Assembly (NCBI GenBank): GCA_016124795.1
Contig: WGNB01000007.1
Span: forward strand, 62,001 to 126,000
Origin: Rhodopseudomonas sp.
Lineage (GTDB): Bacteria; Pseudomonadota; Alphaproteobacteria; Rhizobiales; Xanthobacteraceae
Length of the DNA stretch: 64,000 bases
Direction of reading: 5' to 3'
Made by a program: the position numbers and the translations under genes
Shown: piece by piece, positions 18,964 through 26,363 of the stretch
Layout: every line of letters begins with the position of its first letter
How positions within the stretch are numbered: the stretch's first letter is position 1
The notes under the pieces: generated by a model
Told to the model about the DNA's origin: nothing
What the model saw: the letters and a program-made list of their open reading frames with translations, nothing else
The model's database searches: none

Positions 18964-20106
18964 ATGCAGCGCAGCACCGACCGCTTTCTCACGACGCATA
19001 CCGGCAGCCTGCCGCGCCCCGAAGACCTCATCAAAATGATGTACGCGAAGGAGGAAGGCGTTCCGGTCGACGCCACGGCCTTGGCGGCCCGGGTCAAGAC
19101 GGCGGTCGAGGAGCTGGTCCGGAAGCAGGCCGAGGCCGGCGTCGATCTGATCAACGACGGCGAAATGTCGAAGCCGAGCTATGCCACCTACGTCAAGGAC
19201 CGGCTCGAGGGCTTCGGCGGCACCGGCAATACCTTCATTTATCAGGACGTCCACGAGTTCCCGATGCTGGAGAAGCGGGTTTTCGGCGATCCCGGCCGCT
19301 CCCGCCGCAAGACCCCGGCCTGCAACGCGCCGATCGGCGTGCGCGACGCGCAGGCTCCGGTGGTCGACGCCGACAACCTCAAGGCCGCGCTGGGAAAAGT
19401 GAAATCGGTCGGCGGCTTCATGAGCGCCGCCTCGCCCGGCGTGGTCTCACTGTTCTTCCGCAATGACTATTACAAGGATTTCGAAACCTACATTTACGCC
19501 ATCGCCGACGCGATGCGGCACGAATACGAGACGGTCGCCAAGGCCGGCTTCGTCTTGCAGATCGACTGCCCGGATCTGGCGATGGGCCGGCATATTCAAT
19601 ACGCCGATCTCGATCTGCCCGCATTCCGCAAACGTGCGCAGCTCCACGTCGAAGCGCTCAATCACGCCGTCGCCAATATCCCGGCCGAGCAACTGCGCAT
19701 GCACGTCTGCTGGGGCAATTACGAAGGCCCGCATCACCGCGACGTGCCGATGGCCGATATCATCGACATCGTGTTCGCCGCCAAGCCCTGCGCGATTTCG
19801 TTCGAAGCCGCCAACCCGCGCCATGCCCACGAATGGGCGCTGTTCGAAACCGTCAAGCTGCCGGCCGGCAAGGTGCTGATCCCCGGCGTGCTGGAATCGA
19901 AATCGAATTTCATCGAGCACCCCGAATTGATCGCGCAGCGCATCGGCCGCTACGCCAAGCTGGTCGGCCGCGAGAACGTCATCGCCGGGTCCGATTGCGG
20001 CTACGGTACCTGGGTCGGCCAGGCCGCCGTCGATCCCGATGTGGTCTTTGCCAAGCTCAAGGCGGCAGCCGACGGCGCGGCGATCGCCAGCAAGCAGTTC
20101 TGGTAA
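18964..20106 (+). CDS. Cobalamin-independent methionine synthase II family protein (MetE C-domain type)
   Basis: This 380-residue single-domain protein resembles only the C-terminal catalytic half of MetE. It starts TTHTGSLPRP, then shows GVDLINDGEMSK near residue 59, the zinc-site segments MHVCWGNYEG near 243 (His-x-Cys) and GSDCGYGTW near 343 (Cys), and a Glu in SFEAANPRH near 280. Related proteins transfer the methyl or alkyl group from or to small thiols; the acceptor here is not known. It lacks the N-terminal half that binds folate polyglutamate in MetE. It stands alone, followed by an AT-rich spacer. Confidence 0.85.
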   Translation: MQRSTDRFLTTHTGSLPRPEDLIKMMYAKEEGVPVDATALAARVKTAVEELVRKQAEAGVDLINDGEMSKPSYATYVKDRLEGFGGTGNTFIYQDVHEFPMLEKRVFGDPGRSRRKTPACNAPIGVRDAQAPVVDADNLKAALGKVKSVGGFMSAASPGVVSLFFRNDYYKDFETYIYAIADAMRHEYETVAKAGFVLQIDCPDLAMGRHIQYADLDLPAFRKRAQLHVEALNHAVANIPAEQLRMHVCWGNYEGPHHRDVPMADIIDIVFAAKPCAISFEAANPRHAHEWALFETVKLPAGKVLIPGVLESKSNFIEHPELIAQRIGRYAKLVGRENVIAGSDCGYGTWVGQAAVDPDVVFAKLKAAADGAAIASKQFW

Positions 20107-20113
20107 TTTAAAT

Positions 20114-20143
20114 TAGGTTGTATTTATTACACTAGACAACCTA
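20114..20143. promoter_or_regulatory. Inverted repeat upstream of the cupredoxin gene
   Basis: Arms TAGGTTGT (20114-20121) and ACAACCTA (20136-20143), separated by 14 bases, lie in an AT-rich spacer 44 bases before the cupredoxin start. It resembles a regulator site or part of the promoter for the copper and molybdenum operon. No matching regulator gene is nearby. There is no T run, so a terminator for the MetE-like gene is less likely. Confidence 0.4.
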
Positions 20144-20187
20144 TGGGTGTTTTGGCATCCTGCCGCGCGTGAGCGTGGGAGGGTGGC

Positions 20188-20544
20188 ATGGCGGAGTGGT
20201 CGATCAAGATCGTCCCGGTAAAAAAGCCCGGACCTAAGCTGCGGGCGAAATTCGTTCCGCAATTGCAGGAGAACGGGCCGACCGGGCTGAATGTCTCCAC
20301 CGGCGACGTCGTCTCCTGGAACAACACGACCAACGACCTTCATCAGCCGATAGCGGCCGACAAAAACTACAAGCCGCTCGGCGTTGCGCCCGGCACGCCG
20401 AATTACCTGTCGAACGACATTCCCAAACATTCGTCGTCGGAACCGGGATGGGTGGCGAATTCAAGCGGCGCTCCTCCGGCCACGATCTACTACGTCTGCG
20501 CCTACCACGACGACGAGCACGGCATCATCACGATCACCGACTGA
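20188..20544 (+). CDS. Cupredoxin-like copper protein without signal peptide
   Basis: This 118-residue protein has a plastocyanin-like layout. His52 (NDLHQPI) and the C-terminal loop YYVCAYHDDEHGII, with Cys104 and His107, match the type 1 copper ligands. The usual axial Met place four residues on is held by His111 instead. The ATG at 20188 has GGGAGGG upstream, so the start is secure and no signal peptide is present. A cytosolic cupredoxin would be unusual; a leaderless partner of the downstream oxidase is possible. It precedes the multicopper oxidase gene by 75 bases. Confidence 0.75.
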   Translation: MAEWSIKIVPVKKPGPKLRAKFVPQLQENGPTGLNVSTGDVVSWNNTTNDLHQPIAADKNYKPLGVAPGTPNYLSNDIPKHSSSEPGWVANSSGAPPATIYYVCAYHDDEHGIITITD

Positions 20545-20619
20545 GCCGACCGCCGGCAATGCCGGAACGCAAAGCTTTTTTGACGCGAGCCTTTTTCAAT
20601 CGATGGAAGGGTCAATGTC

Positions 20620-23106
20620 ATGACGATGTCCGCCGTTGACATGATTGCCGGCCGACGGTCGCGCCGCCAGAACCTGCAAACAAGGTCGCGACCGCAATGC
20701 AAAACCCGACAGGCCGGGTTTGGCTCGGCATGTCTGGCCGTCGCCGCCGTTTGCGCGACAGCCTTGCTGACGACGGCGAACGCATCGGCGCAAACCGCCG
20801 CACCCACCGGCGGTCAATACATCGCTTGCGCGGCATCCGGCCAGCCATTGGTGCGGATTCCCGAGCTTGTGAGCAAGAACGGCAAGCTGCGCGGCGCCAT
20901 CGTGCTGAGCGTCGAAACCAATCGCATGAAAGAGAAGGCGCCAGGCAGCGACAATGATTGTGTGCGCCAATACAACCGGGCCTATCGCGCCGTGAATGGC
21001 ACCCTGCCCGACTATCCCGGCACGACGCCACCCGGCTTTGCCGGATACAAGCCGCCGGCCAACCAGGGCTCCATTCCCTTTAGCGATCCGCTGCCGGGGC
21101 CGACCTTGCGCGCCCATGTCGGCGACCTGATCGAACTGAGCTTCATCAATCAGATCGACACCGGCGTCTTCGTCAATTCGGTCGACCGCGGCGAGCGTTT
21201 CGATCCGTCGCAAGGCTGCGATCTCGGCAACGGCACCGTGAGCTATCCTTACTCCGATCGCTATCCGGACTGTTTCCACGGTTCAAGCACCGGTAACATC
21301 CATTTCCACGGCACCCATACCAATCCGTCGTCCACCGGCGACAACGTTTTCATCGAAGTACGACCGTCACCGCGCAACAAGAACAACCAGCCGACGGTGA
21401 CGCCCGGCAGCGTGCAGGGCGATTTCGCGCAATTCTTCGCCGCCTGCGAGAAGGCCCTGAGCAAGAGCCAGTTGTCGCAATGGCCCTATAGCTGGAATGA
21501 CATGCCGGCGAGCTGGACGAGAAAGCAGAAGGCCCTGCTCCAGCAATACGACGCCAACCCCAACATCAAGAACAAGCTATGGCCGGTCGACGCGGCGCAG
21601 ATCGCGGTCGGCGGCTGGCCGCAATATTACATCGGCGCCTATCCATACTGCTATCGCCTGCCCGCTTATCAAGAGCCGGCCGCGCCGACGATGCCCGCGC
21701 ATGCCGGCATGATCATGCCACCGCCGGAAGTCCTGCATATGGGCCAGGCGCCGGGCACGCACTGGTACCATTCGCACAAGCACGGCTCGACCACGATCAA
21801 CGTCACCAACGGTATGACCGGCGCCTTCATCATCGAAGGAAAGTATGACGAGCAGCTCGACGCCTTCTACGGCAAGGGCTGGATGCGCAAACAGCCGATT
21901 ATCGAGATCCAGGAACTCAACGGTCCGCCCAATCTGTTCGCCGGCGGCAATAGCACGCCCGCCGACAAGATCGATTTCGTCGTCAACGGACTGCCGAAGC
22001 CGACGATCGCCATGCAGCCAGGCGAAGTGCAATTGTGGCGAATTATCAATTCGGCCGCCCGAAGCGGCGCCTATTTCTCGCTGCCCGCCGGTGTACACTG
22101 GCGACAGATCGCCCAGGACGGCGTGCAGTTTTCGCCGGCCAATTACTGGAACAGCGCCGACAAGCCATTCCTGATGGCGGCCGGCAACCGCGCCGACATT
22201 CTGGTACAGGCGCCGACGACCGCCGGCAACGTCGACGTCAAGGTCGTCAAGACTGTCAAGGATACGGAAATCTACGGGCCCAAGCCGAACGCACCGATCA
22301 CCTTGCTGACGATGGCGGTCGGTGGAACGCCGGCAAGCGGACCGCAAAGCCAGTTCGTGCCGCAAAACCAGGCGCCGACATTACCGGCATTTCTCTTCGA
22401 TATCACCGCCGATCAGGTCAAAGGCACCAAACGCATCGTCTTTGAATCGCTGAAGCCGGTACCGACGCCGGAACATCCCGCCCTGCCCGCCGGCCCGCCC
22501 TTCACCCGCCAGACCATCGACGGCAAGGAGTTCGATGGCGAGGTCGGCGAAGTCGTGCTGTTGAACAATATCGAGGAATGGACGATCGCCAACCGTTCGG
22601 TCGGCCCGGTGATCAACCATCCGTTCCACATTCACATCAACCCATTCCAGGTGGTCGAGGTGTTCGATCCGAACGCGCCGTTACGCGACAGCAACGGCAA
22701 CGTCGTGGAAAAGACGGCCGGCGTCGCCGACCCGTTACCGCTTTATATTGTCTCCACCACCTCGCCGGCGACGCCGACGAACCCGGCCGATCCGAAAAAT
22801 CCGCGATTGCTCAAGAACGGCCAATGCTGGGTCAATCCGGACTTCGAGGCGACGTGGCGACCCTGCGGCCAGCAGGCCGGCAGCGACCTCATCTGGTGGG
22901 ATGTCTTCCCGATCCCGGCCGGCACGAAAGGGACCGATACGGCCGGCAAGGCGGTCGTGATCCCCGGCTATTTCAAAATGCGCAGCCGCTTTGTCGACTA
23001 CAAAGGCTTCTACGTTCTGCACTGCCATATCCTCGCGCATGAGGACCGCGGCATGATGACGGTGGTCGAGGTGGTGCCGCGCAAGACCATCTACGCGCAT
23101 CACTGA
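20620..23106 (+). CDS. Multicopper oxidase
   Basis: This 828-residue protein has a long basic N-region, a hydrophobic segment (about 36-58) and probable cleavage near ASA-QT, so it is exported. The four copper motifs are present: HFHGTH near residue 228, HWYHSHKHG near 384, HPFHIHINPFQ near 666 and the type 1/type 3 motif HCHILAHEDRGM near 801, with an axial Met. The enzyme is larger than CueO (about 500) because of insertions in the first domain. It oxidises Cu(I), Fe(II), Mn(II) or phenols in family members; the substrate here is unknown. AAGGG 8 bases before the ATG supports the start. It runs into the methyltransferase with 2 bases between. Confidence 0.9.
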   Translation: MTMSAVDMIAGRRSRRQNLQTRSRPQCKTRQAGFGSACLAVAAVCATALLTTANASAQTAAPTGGQYIACAASGQPLVRIPELVSKNGKLRGAIVLSVETNRMKEKAPGSDNDCVRQYNRAYRAVNGTLPDYPGTTPPGFAGYKPPANQGSIPFSDPLPGPTLRAHVGDLIELSFINQIDTGVFVNSVDRGERFDPSQGCDLGNGTVSYPYSDRYPDCFHGSSTGNIHFHGTHTNPSSTGDNVFIEVRPSPRNKNNQPTVTPGSVQGDFAQFFAACEKALSKSQLSQWPYSWNDMPASWTRKQKALLQQYDANPNIKNKLWPVDAAQIAVGGWPQYYIGAYPYCYRLPAYQEPAAPTMPAHAGMIMPPPEVLHMGQAPGTHWYHSHKHGSTTINVTNGMTGAFIIEGKYDEQLDAFYGKGWMRKQPIIEIQELNGPPNLFAGGNSTPADKIDFVVNGLPKPTIAMQPGEVQLWRIINSAARSGAYFSLPAGVHWRQIAQDGVQFSPANYWNSADKPFLMAAGNRADILVQAPTTAGNVDVKVVKTVKDTEIYGPKPNAPITLLTMAVGGTPASGPQSQFVPQNQAPTLPAFLFDITADQVKGTKRIVFESLKPVPTPEHPALPAGPPFTRQTIDGKEFDGEVGEVVLLNNIEEWTIANRSVGPVINHPFHIHINPFQVVEVFDPNAPLRDSNGNVVEKTAGVADPLPLYIVSTTSPATPTNPADPKNPRLLKNGQCWVNPDFEATWRPCGQQAGSDLIWWDVFPIPAGTKGTDTAGKAVVIPGYFKMRSRFVDYKGFYVLHCHILAHEDRGMMTVVEVVPRKTIYAHH

Positions 23107-23108
23107 CA

Positions 23109-23891
23109 GTGGCCAGCCCGGCGTCTGTCATGTCAAATTTCGACGCCGCGGCCGCCGCGTTCGACCGCCACCGCGCCTTGCCCGAAGACGCGGCACGGGC
23201 GGTGCGGACCGCCGTGTTGCACGCATTGCCGCCACGGCCGCGTTTACTCGATCTCGGTGCAGGCTCGGGCCGGATCGGCTGGCCCTTCATAACGGCCGGC
23301 GACGACTATATCGGACTCGATCTATCACGCGGTATGTTGCAAGCGTTCCGCGCCCGCAGCACGACAGCGCGGCTGGTACAAGCCGACGGTTGCGCCCTGC
23401 CCTTCGCCAATGAAACCTTTGACGGCGTACTGCTCGTGCAGATCTTCGGCGGACTCAGTCAATGGCAGGCCCTGCTCGGTGAAGCCTTGCGCGTGCTACG
23501 TCCGGGCGGCGCTTTGATAATCGGCCGGACACGAACGCCGGACGACGGCGTCGACGCCAGCATGAAGCGTCAACTCAGCGTCATTCTGGGCGAACACGGC
23601 GAGCCGGCGGAAAGCCGGAACAGCCGCGAGCCTACGCAGCGACAGTTGCGCGATCTCGCGGCCACCGACGTCGAAATCGAGGCCGCGCATTGGCAAGCCG
23701 ACCGCAGCCCGCGCGGCTTCATCGACCGCCACGCCAGCGGTGCACGCTTTGCGACCCTGCCGCCAACGCGGCGGTGCGACGCCTTGCGTCAACTGAGCGT
23801 CTGGGCGACCGGCCGCTTCGGCAGTCTCGACGCTCATGTCACCGAAATCCACCGCTTCACGCTACGCATTTTCAAATTCGCGGAAAGGTAA
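23109..23891 (+). CDS. Class I SAM-dependent methyltransferase
   Basis: This 260-residue protein has motif I LLDLGAGSGRIGWPF near residue 46, an acidic residue after YIGLDLS (motif II), and the motif LRVLRPGGALIIGRT near 131, all typical of class I methyltransferases (Methyltransf_11). It starts with GTG at 23109, 2 bases after the multicopper oxidase stop; an ATG at 23130 is the alternative. The 3-base gap to mosB at 23895 makes it part of the operon. The acceptor is unknown. A role in modifying a metal chelator or the storage protein would be speculation. Confidence 0.88.
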   Translation: MASPASVMSNFDAAAAAFDRHRALPEDAARAVRTAVLHALPPRPRLLDLGAGSGRIGWPFITAGDDYIGLDLSRGMLQAFRARSTTARLVQADGCALPFANETFDGVLLVQIFGGLSQWQALLGEALRVLRPGGALIIGRTRTPDDGVDASMKRQLSVILGEHGEPAESRNSREPTQRQLRDLAATDVEIEAAHWQADRSPRGFIDRHASGARFATLPPTRRCDALRQLSVWATGRFGSLDAHVTEIHRFTLRIFKFAER

Positions 23892-23894
23892 CAC

Positions 23895-24740
23895 ATGCCC
23901 AACGCCGACACTTCGCTGCTGACCGAACTCGGGAAAAAGCTCGTCGCCGGATCGCTGAACGACGCCGCCTTGATGAACGCCACCGACGACACGCCCAACA
24001 TCGCCATTCTACCCTGGGCCAATGTCGTCAAGATCGGCGGCCAGTCGATCATGGATCGCGGACGCAGCGCGGTCGGGCCGCTGGTCGATGAGATCGTCGG
24101 CAACCTGCGCAAACACAAGATGATCCTCGGCACCGGGGCCGGCACCCGTGCGCGGCACATCTATAGTCTCGCCATCGACCTCGGTCTGCCGACTGGCGTC
24201 CTGACCGTGCTGGGCACCGCGGTCGCGTGGCAGAACGCCCAGATGCTGCAATACCTGCTAGCGCGCCACGGCATCGCTTTTCTGGAGCCGGAGAGCTTTC
24301 CGTCGTTGCCGCATTACCTGATGGAGCGCGGCGCGGTCATCTGTCAGGGCATGCCGCCTTATAAATTATGGGAAAGCAACCCGGCGGTCGGCCGCATCCC
24401 GCCGCAGCGCACCGACACCGGCTGTTTCCTGATCGCCGAGGTCTATGGCGCGCGCAAGATGATCTACGTCAAGGACGAGGACGGTCTCTATACCGCCGAT
24501 CCGAAGAAGGACGCCAAGGCAAAGCACATTCCGCGCATCAGCCTGCAGGAATTGCTCGAACGGGATCAGGACGACCTGGTGGTCGAGCGCGCGGTGCTCG
24601 ATCTGATGCTGACGGCCCGCCACATTCGCGAAATCCAGTTTGTCAACGGCCTGCGACCCGGCCATCTGAGCGCCGCGCTCGACGGCAAACCGGTTGGCAC
24701 GGTCATTTACAACGCCGCATTCAAGGGTGCCACGCAATGA
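23895..24740 (+). CDS. mosB: Molybdenum storage protein subunit beta (MosB-like)
   Basis: This 281-residue amino-acid-kinase-fold protein closely resembles the Azotobacter MoSto beta subunit. It has VVKIGGQSIMDRGR near residue 43, GTGAGTRARHIYS near 78, QGMPPYKLW near 152, IPPQRTDTGCFL near 169 and YVKDEDGLYTADPKKD near 192. MoSto is a cytosolic heterohexamer that hydrolyses ATP to deposit polyoxomolybdate or tungstate clusters in its cavity. It differs from UMP kinase by these segments and by its length. It overlaps mosA by ATGA. The copper-oxidase operon context is unusual. Confidence 0.9.
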   Translation: MPNADTSLLTELGKKLVAGSLNDAALMNATDDTPNIAILPWANVVKIGGQSIMDRGRSAVGPLVDEIVGNLRKHKMILGTGAGTRARHIYSLAIDLGLPTGVLTVLGTAVAWQNAQMLQYLLARHGIAFLEPESFPSLPHYLMERGAVICQGMPPYKLWESNPAVGRIPPQRTDTGCFLIAEVYGARKMIYVKDEDGLYTADPKKDAKAKHIPRISLQELLERDQDDLVVERAVLDLMLTARHIREIQFVNGLRPGHLSAALDGKPVGTVIYNAAFKGATQ

Positions 24741-25552
24741 ACGTCATTCCCGGCGCCCAACACGTCGTCTCGAAGCTCATGCGCGAATCGCTGGTCGACC
24801 GGCACGTTATCGCCGGGTCGGAAGCACCGACCCGCGCCATTCTGCCAAACCTTAATGTCATTCAGATCGGCGGACTGTCGATCATGGATCGGGGCCAGAC
24901 GGCAGTGATGCCGCTGCTGGATGAAATCGTCGCCTGTCAGGATGACCACACCCAGGTCATCGGTGTCGGACCCGGCGTGCGGGCGCGCCATATTCTGTCG
25001 GTCGGACTCGATCTCGGCATGCCAACCGGAGCGCTCGCCGTGCTCGCCGGCAAATCCTCGGCGCAGAACGCCTATATGGTGTCGTGCTTGCTCGCCAATC
25101 ACGGCTTCGTCTATCTCGAAGCCCCGTTCATCGTGCAATTGCTGCCGGCGATGCTGGCGGCGGCACGCGGCGCGGTGTTCAACGGCATTCCGCCTTACGA
25201 CCTGTGGGAGCACCCGCCCGCTATCGGCAAGATCCCGCCGCATGGCAGCGATGCCGGTTCCTATCTGGTCGGCGAGGTTTTCGGCGCGCGCTCGATCATT
25301 CTGCTGAAGGATGTCGACGGTCTGTACAGCGCCGATCCCAAAACCAACCCCGACGCCGAATTCATTCCGGAAATCAGCGCCGCCGATTTGATCGCGCGCA
25401 GACTGCCGACCCTGCCGATCGAACCGGTGGTGCTGGAACTTCTGACGCGGGCGCGGCTCGCCAAGAGCATCCGCATCGTCAACGGCCTAAAGCCCGGCAA
25501 CCTGACCCGCGCGCTCAATGGCGAGGCGATCGGCACCGTGATCCATCGCTAA
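24737..25552 (+). CDS. mosA: Molybdenum storage protein subunit alpha (MosA-like)
   Basis: This 271-residue paralogue of MosB has IQIGGLSIMDRGQ near residue 43, VGPGVRARHILSVGLDLGMPTG near 79, NGIPPYDLWEHPP near 152, IPPHGSDAGSYL near 169 and LLKDVDGLYSADPKT near 191. It is the likely alpha partner: it keeps the PPH segment that in MoSto-alpha contributes a His to molybdate binding, and the SVGLDLG segment of that subunit. It starts in the mosB stop (ATGA). It ends 4 bases before the convergent stop of the VTT gene. Confidence 0.88.
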   Translation: MNVIPGAQHVVSKLMRESLVDRHVIAGSEAPTRAILPNLNVIQIGGLSIMDRGQTAVMPLLDEIVACQDDHTQVIGVGPGVRARHILSVGLDLGMPTGALAVLAGKSSAQNAYMVSCLLANHGFVYLEAPFIVQLLPAMLAAARGAVFNGIPPYDLWEHPPAIGKIPPHGSDAGSYLVGEVFGARSIILLKDVDGLYSADPKTNPDAEFIPEISAADLIARRLPTLPIEPVVLELLTRARLAKSIRIVNGLKPGNLTRALNGEAIGTVIHR

Positions 25553-25556
25553 CAGG

Positions 25557-26225
25557 TCAAACGTCGGGACTGGGCGTGCGCAAGCGCTTGTAAATTCGCG
25601 GCGCCATGATGACGATCGCGATCAGCGCCAAAGCGCCGAGCGCATAGCGAATGTTATTGGTATCGCCGGCGACCGCCTGGCCGCCCGCATAACCCATCCA
25701 TGTATAGGCAATGGTCGACGGCAGCATGAAGATCACCGTCGCGAGCATGTAGTGCACGAAAGAGATGCCGGTCACGCCGAGCAGATAATTGACAATCGTA
25801 TAGGGAAAGATCGGCACCAGACGCACGAAGGCGACAAAGCGCCAGCCATCGGCCTTGACGCTCTTGACGACCTTCTGCACGCGCGGACCTGCACGGCGCT
25901 CAACCCAATCGCCGGCCAGATAACGCGCGATCAGAAAGCCGCCTGCTGCCCCCAGCGACGCACCAGCGAGATTGCAAAAGCTGCCGAGGATTGGTCCGAA
26001 CAACACGCCACCGGCAAGGTCGAAAATACCGCCGGGAATCAGCGCCACAGTGGCGACCGCATAAATCACGACAAAGGCAACCGGCGCCCAAACGCCGAGA
26101 CTGGCAATGCGGGCCTGAATGCCGTCGATGCTGGTAACGCCGTCAAATACCCACGCCAAGGCCAAGCCGCCGGCAACGATCAGCAGAACCAGCAGCGCGA
26201 TAAACCAGCGTCGTGAATTCGTCAT
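25557..26225 (-). CDS. TVP38/TMEM64 (VTT domain) membrane protein
   Basis: This protein of about 222 residues has an N-terminal membrane anchor (residues 8-28), two hydrophobic hairpin segments, and the VTT signature: GGIFDLAGGVLFGPILGSF near residue 61, then GASLGAAGGFLIARYL, VRLVPIFPYTIVNYLLGVTGI near 134 and a C-terminal span. DedA/TMEM64 relatives are inner-membrane proteins linked to lipid transport and proton motive force. The ATG at 26225 is chosen; a TTG at 26258 extends the frame. It is convergent with mosA. Confidence 0.9.
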   Translation of the reverse strand: MTNSRRWFIALLVLLIVAGGLALAWVFDGVTSIDGIQARIASLGVWAPVAFVVIYAVATVALIPGGIFDLAGGVLFGPILGSFCNLAGASLGAAGGFLIARYLAGDWVERRAGPRVQKVVKSVKADGWRFVAFVRLVPIFPYTIVNYLLGVTGISFVHYMLATVIFMLPSTIAYTWMGYAGGQAVAGDTNNIRYALGALALIAIVIMAPRIYKRLRTPSPDV

Positions 26226-26363
26226 TGCCCGGCAATCGGTGGCGACAAATGGGCTCAAGCTCAGCCGACGGAGGCCAGGCGCGGATATGGCAAGCCAACC
26301 ATGCTCGCCGACAACCCATTGAGTTACCGCGCGGCTTCTAAAGAAAACCGGCCGGAAGTCAAG

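Noticed and set aside
23895-25552. Reading the two amino-acid-kinase-fold genes as UMP kinases (PyrH)
   Set aside because: Length, the PPYKLW and IPPQRTDTG segments and the paired alpha/beta arrangement match MoSto, not PyrH.
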